From Eonycteris spelaea (lineage: Eukaryota > Chordata > Mammalia > Chiroptera > Pteropodidae): a DNA stretch of 64,000 nucleotides. The notes under the pieces are model-generated. The model worked only from the letters and a program-made list of their open reading frames with translations. It ran no database searches and was not told where the DNA came from. The stretch is from NCBI GenBank assembly GCA_003508835.1, contig PUFA01000671.1:48769-112768 (forward strand). Reading direction: 5' to 3'. Position 1 is the stretch's first letter, and each line of letters opens with the position of its first letter. The position numbers and the translations under genes are program-made. Below, piece by piece: positions 33,317 to 44,194 of this stretch.

Positions 33317-33905
33317 GAGGGGCACATTGTTGGGGCCACAGGGGATCGAGTCACCTGCTCATTCTATAAAGTCAGCTCCTGTCAGCTAGGGGCCACCTAG
33401 TGACTCATGAGTTCCTGTACCTATCAGAGTGCCCCAGTCACCTTCTGAGTAGAGACTTATTAACAAAGCTAGGGGCATAAATTACCTTAGCTCCCAGGAA
33501 GCCCATCAGTCTCACTCTGAAGAGCCAGCCTGCTCTAATGATGGTGCTCAGGGAGGACGAATGGCACCTCTATTCCCCAGAGAGGGAACAAAGATATCTA
33601 CCCCTCCATTAGAAGTGTTTCCTACTGTCTGGGCAGAGAAAGGGTCCCCAGGTGTGGCCAAAAATCACGGGCCCATCATGGTAGACCTGAGACCAGCAGC
33701 CACTCCTGTTACACACAAGCAATATCCCGTGTCAGGGAAAGCACACCTGGGAGTTCAGGGCCACGTCCAGCATTTGGGTGACACTGGAATTCTACTTGAG
33801 TATCAGTCACCTTAGAACACTCCACTCTTACCAGTTAAGAAGCGGGAGGGAACATCTACCACCCTGTCCAGGACCTCTGCCCCTCACAATGCAGTGGTAC
33901 CATCC
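33317..33905 (+). pseudogene. pol: ERV1 protease end and RT start
   Basis: Read with stops, it gives 'HEFLYLSECP' and 'LLSRDLLTKLGA' (33410-33470), the C-terminal part of a gammaretroviral protease. It then gives 'VTHKQYPVSGKAHLGVQGH' (33710-33760), the N-terminal region of reverse transcriptase. Broken by several stops and cut off by L1 before the catalytic palm. Confidence 0.75.
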
Positions 33906-35702
33906 AATTAAAATGCCATGGTTAAAGACAAAAAGAAAATATTAAAAGCATCAAGGGAAAAACAATTATTGACAGAGAGGGAGCTTCCACCGAAGTGTCA
34001 GCTGGTTTTTTTCACGGCATCTGTGCAGGCCAGAATAGATTGGCAAAAATTATTCAGTGATATGACTCTCCTCAGCAAAGCTATTTTGTCAAATAAAAAG
34101 ATGAAAAGAGTGCTTTCGAGGTGTGCGCGCACACACACACACGCATAAAAACAAGTACACAGTAACTAAAAATGTTTATCAATACTAAACCTATGTTTCA
34201 ATAAATGTTAGAGTGAGTTCTCTAGGAAGAAAAATAAAAAATAAGAATAATATGAATAATTACATATCGATAAAATATTGATGCAAATGAAAAAAGGTTA
34301 AAAGCTCCAAAAAAAAAAGATACAATAGCTGCATAGGTATTAAAACAAGATCCTCACATAAGCTGCCAGCAGGGCACGCACTTCAGGTCAAAAGACACAG
34401 ACTGAAAGGAATAAGACAGAATAGGATACACGATAAAAATGGAAATGAAAGAAATATACAGATGGGTGAGCAATTCTTATACCCATCCAATACATTAAAA
34501 CAAAGGCCGTAATGAGAAATAAATAATATGCATCCAACACAGGAGCACCCACATACGTTATTGACTGACATAAAATGAGAGATCATCTGTAATACACACT
34601 TAATAGGACACTGTGACACTGCATTGAAACCAATGGACAGACCTGCCAGACAAAACATCAACAAGGAAATAATGGGCCTAAAAGACACACTAATCAGATG
34701 GATTCAGAAGATATGGTTAGTGCATTTCACCCTAAAGCAGCCAAATAGATAGTCTTCTCAAGTGCACAGGGAATACATTCCAGTATAGACCACTTGGTTT
34801 CTTAAGACACAAACCAAGTATCAGTGAATTGAAGAAGTTTGAAATCATATCAAACCATCTTCTCCAATCACAATAGTATGAAACTGGAAATCAACTACAA
34901 GGACCAAAGGGAAGATTCACAGACACATAAAGGCTAAATAATATGCTACTAAACAATCAATGGGTTCACAATGAGATCAAGAAAGAAATCAAAAAGTACA
35001 TAGGAAAAAGAATATGAAAATACAGCCGCTTAAAATTTATGGGAAACAGCAAAGAGTCTTACGAGGGAAATTCATAGCAGTACAGGCCACCCTCAGGCAA
35101 CAACGAAAGCTCAAATAAGGAATCTGCACCTGCCTCATCAAAGAAAAACAGAGGACAAAAATTAATAACAGAAATGAAAGAGGAAAAATAACTATGAACT
35201 CCACAGAAATACAAATGACTATAAGAAAGTATTATGAGCAAGTATATGCCAACTATTGAAAAGCTAAAAGAAATGGACATATTCCTAGAAACATACAATC
35301 TCCAGGAATGAGTTAAGAAGAAATGAAAACTCTGAACTGCTCGATTATTACCAACAAAAGTGAATCAACAAACAAAATATTACACACACACAACTCAGAG
35401 AAAATAAATGAATGAATGAATGAATACATGAATGATTAAATAAAAAATAAAAATAAATAAAGCATTACAAGACCATATGGCTTATTAGGAATATTTTACA
35501 AAATTTTAAAGAAAAATTAACACTTTTTTTTCTCAAACTATTCTTAAAAATTCAAGAAGAGGGAAGGCTACCTAATTACTTTTAGGAGGTCACCATGACC
35601 TTGATTCCTAAACCAAAAACATTAAAGAAAAAGAAAAATATAGCCTATATTTTCTTATGAAGAGGGATGTAAAAATTCTCAACAAAATATTAGCAAAACG
35701 TT
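33906..35702 (+). mobile_element. L1, sense, truncated at GC-rich junction
   Basis: ORF1-end/HAL1-like wording at 33920-34130, then ORF2 endonuclease and the first part of the RT ('gaccttgattcctaaacc' at 35596). A CA repeat lies at 34129-34142. The L1 stops in mid-RT at about 35702, where base composition changes sharply. Confidence 0.75.
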
Positions 35703-36590
35703 GGCCATCACCCTGGTTCTGCCTGCCCCCGCCCCCCAGAGCCGCCTCGCTCTCCCCCCTCTAAACCCCGGTGTGTGTGATGGCCACCTGCCCGTTGGCC
35801 TCGGACATCTTCCTCGCTCCCGGTGCTTTCCCAAAGGTCACGTTCTGCTCTGACACATGTCGGTGCTTGCCAGGCTTGGCCACTCTCCGGTGCCCTTCTC
35901 GACCACTTGTCCCTGGGATGCACCGAGGCCCTCGCCAATCCGCCCCGGGCACGGTCCCCGGCAGCACCGCACTTCGGAGGAGAAGGGATCTTTGAGATGC
36001 AGGCTCGAGGCCTCGGCAAAGGTGGTTTACCATGGGCTGCTGGAGCCTCAAGAGTTCCCAGTTGAATTCCCGTGCCAGGGGCCAAAGACCAAGATCAACA
36101 AGTGTCCTTCGTGCCATCTGCCTGTCCTCGTGCCTCTTTGGTCTTGCCCCCTTTCTCCCATCCCCATCATTTTATTGCCTGAGCGAGGAAGGGTCTAAAT
36201 ACTGGCAACCGTGCTGCGGCCCGTCTCCAGGTGACGGAAGCACAGTGCTTATGGGGTGACTGGACCGAAAGCCAATCGCTAACGTGTTTCTCAGGAAGTC
36301 GGTCACCACTTGGCGCCTCCACAGGCCCAGAAGTAATTCCCTGCGAACTCTTTCTGCCTTGGTCAGCAAGAGGCCTTCGAAACACATTCGAGTGCCCGTG
36401 ACCTCTTTCAGCACCGTTGGCAAGGGGTTTCTGACGGCGCCAAACTGCGTTGAGGACGGTGCTCAGCCTCACGGTGGCCATCACGTGAAGCTCTCCCGCT
36501 CGTGGCACGTGGTACAGAGAGCGACTGGAGCGCAGATGCCGCGCCGCGTCCCTCCCTGCGTTTGCTTCCGGGCCCCTCCCTCAGTCGGCC
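35703..36590. other. Unassigned GC-rich sequence, downstream of TSPY
   Basis: CpG-rich; no protein domain recognised on either strand. Probably part of the original TSPY repeat unit or of flanking DNA brought with it. Confidence 0.4.
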
Positions 36591-38500
36591 TCTCCCGGAA
36601 GCCCTGGAATTGCTTTCCCGTTCTCACTGGGTCCACGGTCGGGGCCCTGCAATCCCTTCCCAGGCCCTCGGCCGGCCCGCTCCCGCCACGCTGCGTTTTC
36701 TCCCTGTCCCGTGGCCAGCCGTGGCGCCGCTGCGCTGCGGCGTCTCCCTTGAGCCTCCGACTGGGCGTTCTGAAACCCTGCGCGTGGCTCTTGTGCTTTC
36801 CTCGGCCCTCTGGCTCTGGCCGCAGCGGTCACGTGGCACCCTTGCCTCCTCCGCAGCCAGCCCTCTGCATCCCCAGACGAGTCCGCTGTCTTGTCGGGGG
36901 CTCCCCTGCACACCTGAATCACTCTCCTCAGGCCTCGGTCAGCCCTCCCGCGAACCCTTGCCTATTCGACCTGGACGTGCGCGCCGCTCTTCCCGTAGGC
37001 CTGAAATCTGCCTTCTTCCGACTCGGGCCCTGACCCTGCAACCCTGGCATTCTGCCTGTGCCCACTGAGCCGTCTCCCGGAAGCCGAAGCACTTCTCCGC
37101 GATCCTTCACTCAGCCGTCTTCCCAGCCCTGACGTTCTCCTCCCCACACAGTCTTCTGCGTGCTGTCAGGAGGGGTCTGCCTTTTCCTGACGAAGGCATC
37201 TCCCCACATGCGCAGATGAACTTCTGGAACCCGCACTCGGCCGTCCTTGTGCAGCCCGAGACGTTTTCGTGACCGCTAGGAAGCCCTCTCCTGACGGCCC
37301 TCACCTTAATTGCGTCTCGCTTCGTCAGCTCTTTGCGGCTGCCCCGCAATCCGCCCGTGTCCCTTAATCGCTCCTCCGTGCCTGCTGGGGCTTCTTGCCT
37401 CGGCCCTCGCCCGAAAGCCACGCAACGTGAGCGGTGTGGCCGACGAAGCCCTCTCGCCGCAGCCCTGGCAATTGCTGCCTGTGCCTGCCTCAGCCGTGCC
37501 CACGCAGCCCTGTTCTCTGTCAGCCCTTCTTACTGCGCCTCCGAGGGGCTCCTTGAACCTGACTGAGCCCTATCGGGCAGCCTAGAAATGTCCACCTTTT
37601 CCCTTACGAAGCCAGTCCCTGCACATCTGCACCTTGTCCCTGGGTCCATGCCTACTCAGCCTTCTCCACCCAGCCTAGGGGGATGGACCTCGTCCGTTGC
37701 ACAGCCCTCTCTCGGCGGCCTTGCCGTTTTTTAGCCGTGATTCAGCTCTCGGGGTGTAAACCCGGAACATCCACTTTGTCCCTCTGTCAGCCCTCTCTGT
37801 CTGCTGCCCTGTACTTTTCTGAAACTGACTCAGCCTTTTCCTGGCAGCCCTGGAACTCTGCTCTTGTTCCCTTCCTAAGCTCGCCTCCTGGGCCTTTGTG
37901 GGGGTGGTGGGGGGGAGGGACTGCCTCTTTTCTTACCCAATAGTTTCCAGTGGCCAAGATTTTGTTCCACATCCCTGATGAGGTCCTCTCCAGCAGTCCT
38001 GGAGTTCTGCTGTGCATTCCCCTGTCCTCCGCTTGACGTTGGAGACATTCTCCCTGGGCCTTCATTATTCAAGTCTCTCGCTAGGTGCCTGCACCTCATT
38101 TCTTGTCCCATATTCTGCCCTTTCTTCTGTCACCTGGAGCTGAAGATGGCTCTGAGTTGAGATGGCCCTTGGTGTCTTCCTCAGCCCTCTTGCTTTCTTG
38201 TCCTTCCTCAGTTCCTCTTTTGAAGTGCAAGAATTTTCTTCCTGGCCCTTGCTCATGGCCCTGCCTGCAGTTCTTGAAATTTCTCTCTAGTGTCTGGCTC
38301 AGGCCTATCTCTGCTGCCCTGTGGTTTCTCTCTCTTCCTTTCTCGGTTACCTTCTTGCAACCACAAAATGCTTGCTGTTTCCTTTTGTAGCCATATTTAC
38401 TGCAGTCCCAGAATGACTTTCTAACTCACGGTAGCCTGCTTGCAGCCTTAACAGTAGCATGTCCTACTCCAATGCCCCACTTCGGACCACGGACAACCAT
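36590..38500. repeat. Degenerate minisatellite, unit roughly 45-65 bp
   Basis: The phrase 'cagccct' or 'cagccgt' recurs at irregular 40-70 base steps, usually followed by 'ctc...cggcagccctgga' and a 'ctgcctttgtcc'-like tail, for example near 37471, 37509, 37792, 37847 and 38186. Copies are strongly diverged but keep the same order of words. This is a tandem repeat worn down by mutation. No coding capacity is claimed. Confidence 0.65.
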
Positions 38501-39905
38501 TTCTCTTTGTATTCCTCAGCCTTCTTCTTCTTGGCTTGAAAGTTGTTTTGTTTTTGTTTTTGTTTTTTGTTTTTGGGGGGTTTTTGTTGCACATTGGGAG
38601 TCAAAATTGCAAAGCCCGCCATGTAGTCGGCCTTCTGTCCAGCAAGCTAGAAAATCTCCGTGGGTGTGCTCAAACCACTTCCTCCACAACTGTGATTCTC
38701 ACCTTTCCATACGAGCCTGGAACCTGAGCCCTGACATTTTCTGCCAGCGCCTCACTCAGCCTTCTGCAGTAGCTGCTGATCTTCTCTCCATGTGCCTTAC
38801 TGAGCACCCTCTCTGCAACCATGGCAAGGGAGCCTGGCCCTTGCTCAGAACGCTGTGGCCAGCCCACCATGTGTCTGATGGAGACTCAGCTACGACTCCC
38901 ACCCCATAGGCATGACAGAGACCTCCAGGAAGTTACCTTGCTGCACAAGACTGCTGTCCAGTCCTCCCAGGCCCAGTCGTTCTGGGGCACTGGGTCAAAG
39001 GCCACAGCCCGAGTGGAGGTCTCCCTCAACTCACCCCAACAGGATGCAGACACTGCAGGCAGATAGAAACAGGTCATGCCCTTCATTTTCTCTCCACGTT
39101 AGTCTGCGCCCACCCGTGCCTCCGTCGCTGAGTGTCCCCCCACCGGAACTCTCCGCATGGACTTTCTGTGCAGGACAGTGAAGGCCACGAGACGTTTCCA
39201 TCTGCAAAAGGTTCTCGGGTTTTCTCCTGTTGGGCGAAAGGGGGACGACCTGCCGTCCCTGAGCGGACACACGCCCGCGCGCTCACGCACACGGACGCGG
39301 AGTCAGAGCTTCCCTGAGCACTGAGAACGTGCTTTAAGTATCCATGGCTCTGTCTGACGGGGCAAGACGTTCAAGCGGCCCCTGGAGACCCGGGAATTTT
39401 CCGCCGGCAAGGGCGTCGTTGGCACGCACCGCCACCCCCGCTCCGACTCTCTCTCGACAGCCACCGGGACTCTCTCGATGGCGGCGCCAACCGCGGGAGG
39501 CCCAGAGCGCAAGTCAAGGGCGGCTGTGCATTGAAAAACCAGTAAGCGCTGGCCCAGCAAGGGCAGCCTCTCCTGGACCGCGACTGGCAGATGCTGTCGC
39601 AAGCCTGGGACCAAGCACAGGGTGCCAGGCAGAAGACGTGGGGCCGGGGGCTTGAGTGCGGGGCCGGTGGCCGTGAAGGTGCGGCCTGATGTGTGCATTG
39701 ACTCTGAGCGTCCTGGGCCCTTCACACCTCTTCATGGACCCTAAGCTTCTCCGGGAAGGAGCTGACTGGCACAGCACTTGCCAGGCATCCAGGCACTTCC
39801 CGCAGCCGTGACGGCCTGCTGCCACTCGTTGTGTGCCTCTGAGCTTCACCATGGGAGACATTAATACCCCAGAGACCCGACAACTCACGTGTCCGTGCCC
39901 CGCGC
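38501..39905. other. GC-rich 3' region of TSPY
   Basis: Continues the GC-rich block; the minisatellite words fade. A (GTTTTT)n-like T-rich tract lies at 38547-38588. No additional TSPY exon or poly(A) signal could be assigned with confidence. Confidence 0.4.
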
Positions 39906-42058
39906 TCAGCACGTCACCGCCGCTCCGCTCCCGTGCCCTGAGGGTCGGGGCTCGTTCCTCACGTGGTAGCGCAGGGGATCGGGCCACAGGTCCTCACAGA
40001 TGATCTGGCAGGTTAAACAGGGCGCGTCGGCCCGGGCCAAGGCTCGGAATCCTCGCACCAGCGGGGAAGGGGGGCACCCGGCACACGGACGCTCTCGGCC
40101 CTGCCACTGACGCCCCACCTCAGCAATCCTGTCCGACCCGGCCCACTTCGGCGCACACATCCAGCCGAACAAGTTCAGGCTGCCGTGCGCTGCAGCGGCT
40201 GCGGGCCTCGCGTTCACAACGCCGGTACCGCTGCACTGGCGTGGCCAGACGCCAGGTATCCTGCGGGAAGAGCCGGTGCGAAGGGGCGGATGGCTCTTGT
40301 TCCGACTTTGGCCCCGCCCCCCACGCCTGCTGCGCCAGCCAGAGACGTAGCCTCCTCTTACCGTCCGTTGGTGACGTACTCCTTCACAACCAGTTGTCGC
40401 GGAAATAGGGTTGCTCGCAAAGAAACAGCATGATCCGGCAGCAGTCGGGGCGGTGCCTCACGTCCTCGACCTGCCAGGAGACGTGCGTGCCGAGGCAGAA
40501 CATCTTTCCAGGGTACGGTCCTTCCCTCTTTGGGAGGGAAGGCCATTGCCCCGGCCCGCCCTCGCTCCTAAGCCTCACCTGCAAATCCGTCAGGTAGCGA
40601 AGCACGTTTGCATCCTGCTCTCCCATCATGGCGGACATCTCCGGGTGGTTCACAAACTGCTTAGTGTCAAGGGGCTGAGAGGCCGGACGATGCACACGGT
40701 AGGGCGAGGGCCGCAGCGCAAGCCTGGACAAAGCCCGCTACTGCCTCAGCACTCTTCCGCCTAGCCCCACGGCAGCCGCACGGACCCCCGGACAAGGACC
40801 GGAGAGAACCTCGTGTCCCGCTCTCGTGGGCACGGCCACCGCGGGGCCACGTTCCGTGTCACAGGGCCCTTGAGCTGCACCCGACCCAACCCACTGGCGC
40901 CCAGGCCCTGCCACCTCATCTCTCTGGACCTCACGCGGCCCTGACCCTGACACGGGACACAGGCGATGGCACGGCCTCTCCCGCGGTGAGGCCGCTTGGG
41001 AGTGCGGGGCCCTCGCGCTCCTTGTCCCTCTGCCTCGGACCTCTGCTCCCGGACCGCGAGGTGCCTTGCGGTGCTGTGTGCGTGCCCGAGGATGTCCCCT
41101 CGGTCTCAGCCTCACGCTGGCAAGCCTGTGGTCAGCAGCCGGACGTTGTCCCTCACACGGATGTTTCTCAGGGTTCCGCCCCCTCCGCCACCTTCCCCCA
41201 GCACTAGCCAGCGGTACCCGGCTCGCTCCTGACTTCCCTCCGTCACTGCGTCAAGGATACCGCTTGGGCCCAGAAGCCCGGGATGCGCTGGATGATGGCG
41301 CTTCTGAGCTCCAGAAGGGGTTTCCCTCTGCAACATCTTGAGCTTCAGCCGAGACTGGGCCCCGCTCGCCAGCTCGTTGACAGGCACCAAATGCCTCTGA
41401 AGGGCCTCCAGCTGCTCCAGTGGGGGCCCGACACCGTGTGCAGCCCGCACGGCTCCGCCCGTCTCAGAGCCAGCGCCTTCTCCCGCACCTGCGCCAGTGC
41501 TCTGGGATTCTCCTCCAGCCTGCAGGTGCTAATCGCACGCACGCCTTCGCTCCCCCCCCTCCACCGCCCACTCACCAGTGTCTGCCCGCTCCTCCCAGCC
41601 CTCCTGCTGGCCAGGCTCGCTCATCACCTGCATGATCTGCATGTTGCCATGCCCCTCTAGCACATCCCGCTGCCCTCACAGGCCTCCTCCTGCGCCTCTT
41701 CCTCCTCTACATTGCCGTCTTCTGACAATGCCCACTGCTCTCTGGTCTACTGCTGCCCAGGATCGGTCACCACCTCCATGACCTGCATGCTGTCATGCAC
41801 CTGCAGCAACTGCTGCTGCCCCTTGCTGTCCTCATCCTCCGCCTCGTCCTCCTGGACATCACCAACTTCTGGCAATGCCCACTCCTCCCAGCCCTCCTGT
41901 TCACCAGGCCTGGCTGCAAACTGCACAACCCACATGCTGTCATGCACCTCTAGCACTTCCTGCTGCCTCTCCCAGTCCTCCTCATCCTTGTCCTCTACCT
42001 CATCCTGGACCTCGTCCTCCTCCTTCTTGTCCTCCTCTCCTGGTCCTTGTCCTTGATA
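39906..42058 (-). pseudogene. TSPY: TSPY pseudogene (testis-specific protein, Y-linked), 5' truncated
   Basis: TSPY belongs to the NAP/SET histone-chaperone family and acts in spermatogonia. Five exon-like blocks lie on the minus strand in the family order. Exon 1 (42058-41261) has an acidic tandem repeat and then 'LVPVNELASGAQSRLKLKML'. Exon 2 is 40656-40579 ('FVNHPEMSAMMGEQDANVL'), exon 3 is 40470-40362 ('IMLFLCEQPYFRDN'), exon 4 is 40260-40119 ('SLNLFGWMCAPKWAGSDRIAE') and exon 5 is 40004-39906 ('IICEDLWPDPLRYHVRNEP' then stop). Each junction has GT/AG. Introns exclude a retrocopy. Frameshifts in exons 1, 3 and 4 and loss of the 5' end, where L1 begins at 42059, disable it. TSPX on the X is the closest alternative, but its acidic region is C-terminal. 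Confidence 0.85.
41577..41976 (-). repeat. Tandem ~49-codon acidic repeat in TSPY exon 1
   Basis: Three successive copies of about 147-153 bp on the minus strand. They begin near 41975 ('QQEVLEVHDSMWVVQF'), 41820 ('QQQLLQVHDSMQVMEV') and 41673 ('QRDVLEGHGNMQIMQV'). Each is followed by a 'PG-QEGWEEWALPE-G' and acidic tail. The frame shifts between copies 2 and 3, and a stop ends copy 2. The core resembles the acidic stretch of other TSPY exon 1 sequences, so it is likely an amplified part of the gene. Confidence 0.8.
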
Positions 42059-44190
42059 AATAAAAGTAACGTGAAGCATCCAAAATAAGCTTTTTTTGCT
42101 ATTTAGCTATACATTTTATGTTAAATTGGAATACCTCAAGTTCTCATCTTTGCCATTCACGTAATATGAGAATCTTTTTATATGGAGACAACAATGCACT
42201 GAATAGAAAAGTATGTTCAGATACTTATATATACCTAGTTTCTTTTTGTTCTGTACGTATTTATGTGTATATGTGTGTCACTTTTTAAAACTCATTTACC
42301 AGTATATATGAACACTTACTTTGTTTCCATCTTTTGACTATTATAAATACTGTTGCAATAACCATGGATATTGATCCTTTCTTGAGATGATACTTTTAAC
42401 TACTTTAGTTTTATCAAGAATTGGGATTTCTATGTCATGTGTTAGTTCTATATTTAATTTTTTAAGGAACATTCATACTCTTTTATGGCTGTACTGCTTT
42501 ATATTGTCATCAACTGTGCCCAGGAGTCCTTTTTTTTTTTTTTAACATTATGGCCTTTTTTTTTTGTTACCTTTTCTCTTCACAATAGTGGATGTACTAA
42601 TAGGCATGTGGTGATATTCCAATGAGATTTTGACTGTCATTTCCCTCCTTAGTGAAGTTGAGCACTTTTTCTTGTGCTTGTTGGCTATTTCTCTGCCTTC
42701 TTTGGAGAAATATCTATTCAGGTTCTCTGCCCAGTTTAAAAATAGGTATCTTGTTGCTTTTCCTTTCTGATTTTGCTACTGATTTGTTCTTTATTCGTTT
42801 TGGATATTAACTTTACATCTAATGTAAGAGTTGCAATTTTTTCTAAACTACAATAGGTCACTTTTTAAAAATTTGGTTGATGTCTTTTTTTTTTCCTGTA
42901 AAAGAGATTTTTGTTTGAGATTGTCCCACTTGTTTATTTTTGCTGTTGTTGCCATTGCTTTTGGTGTCAAATCTAAAATTACTGCCTCGAACAATGTCAA
43001 GGAGGTTATTCCTTATGTGTTCTTCTAGATTTTATGTCTTATGCTCACATATTTAACACATTTCAATTTTTTTGTGTGTGTATGTCATAAAGTAAAAATA
43101 TAGTTTCATTATTTTTCAGGTAGTTATTCAATTTTCAAAAACTCTTAAAGAGTCTATTATTTACCCTCAGTATTTTTGGCACATTCATCAAAAGCATTTT
43201 AACCATATATGCACAGGTTTGTTTCTGGGCTCTCTTTTCTGGTTTATTGATTGATGTATCTGTTTTTTAGAGACAATAACATGCTGTCTTCATTAGTGTG
43301 AGTTTAAATATAGTTTGCTGTCAGATGGTGTTACGCCTCCAACTTTGCTCCTTTTTTGTCCATATTTCTTTTGCTATCTGGGGTCTTAGTGTTGCTCTTG
43401 TATAAGTTCTAAGATTGCATTTTCTATTTCAGTGAAAAATTCCATTGATGTTTGTCATGAATGACAATGAATCTGTAGATCACTTTCAGTAGTATAAGCA
43501 ATTAAATTATATTAAAATTTGCAATTCATAAACGCTCGTATTTTCATTTATTATTGTCTTTTTAAATTTCTTGCATCAATGTTTATACTTTCTGGTGCAT
43601 AAATATTTGATATTGTTGAATTTATTACAAGGTGTTTTTTCTTTTCACTAGTTTGTATAGAAATATAATAAATTTTATATATTTATCTTCTTTCTGCATC
43701 TTTATTTGGTTAATTTTAATAATTTTTGGTGATATAATTGTTTTATGTATGTATGATTATGTCATTTGCAGAGACAATCTTTAATTGTACTCTTTCTTTT
43801 ATTTGATTTGATTTTCTTTTTCTTCTTTGCTTTTTCTTTTCTTTTTGTTCTTTTTTCTTTTTCTTCTTTTTTCCCCACTTATTTGCTCCAGCTAGAACAT
43901 CTATGTCCTTGTTGAAAAATTTGGTAATGCCAATAACTTTAATCTATAGGTAGTTTTATGGTTCTAATTATGAAAGCCAGTTGAATTTCTTCAAAATATT
44001 TTTCTGCTCTTGTTATATTTTTTTTCATATGTTCTTGATATAAGGTATTGTGTTTATTTATTTGCATGTTGAAAGATCGCATCTGCCAGGAATAAATTCC
44101 ATTTGATCATAGTGTATGGTCATTGTAACATGCTGTGATATCAGTTTGCAAATATTTCGTTGTGAATAAAATAAATATTTACTGAAACAA
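42059..44190 (-). mobile_element. L1, antisense, 3' UTR to ORF2
   Basis: Starts with the reversed L1 3' end and continues into reversed ORF2 (42280-44190; 'tttgactattataaatactg', 'tggtcattgtaacatgctg'). Strongly decayed. Its left end forms the sharp edge of the GC-rich TSPY block; its right end abuts copy B of the HSFY flank. Confidence 0.75.
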
Positions 44191-44194
44191 AAAG

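Larger units (their letters stand above)
30220..33905 (+). mobile_element. ERV1 (gammaretrovirus-like) provirus, 3' truncated
   Basis: A 5' LTR (30220-30596), a long leader, gag, a protease end and the beginning of reverse transcriptase, then an abrupt change to L1 at about 33905. The 5' flank ends in CCAC, the same four bases that flank the related solo LTR at 60207-60606. The provirus lacks most of pol, all of env and its 3' LTR. No clear primer-binding site can be read after the LTR. Confidence 0.82.
35703..42058. other. GC- and CpG-rich block containing TSPY
   Basis: About 6.4 kb of GC-rich, CpG-rich DNA between two AT-rich L1s. Both edges are abrupt (35702/35703 and 42058/42059). It contains an unassigned part (35703-36590), a degenerate minisatellite (about 36590-38500), more unassigned GC-rich sequence, and the TSPY pseudogene at its right end. 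Long open frames occur on both strands only because GC-rich DNA has few stop codons. Confidence 0.85.

Noticed and set aside
36284..37068. Overlapping open frames of 249 and 188 codons in the GC-rich block
   Set aside because: Frames are open on both strands and in several registers because GC-rich DNA has few stops. They show no domain, follow the minisatellite repeats and have no consistent conserved reading frame.
39303..39987. Minus-strand open frames of 140 and 157 codons downstream of TSPY
   Set aside because: They follow the TSPY stop in GC-rich DNA, match no TSPY exon that I know and have no splice context.
41520..41575. Possible small intron in TSPY exon 1 (GTGAGTG to CACCTGCAG)
   Set aside because: Only 56 bases, shorter than workable mammalian introns. 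TSPY exon 1 is normally continuous here, so frameshift is the simpler explanation.
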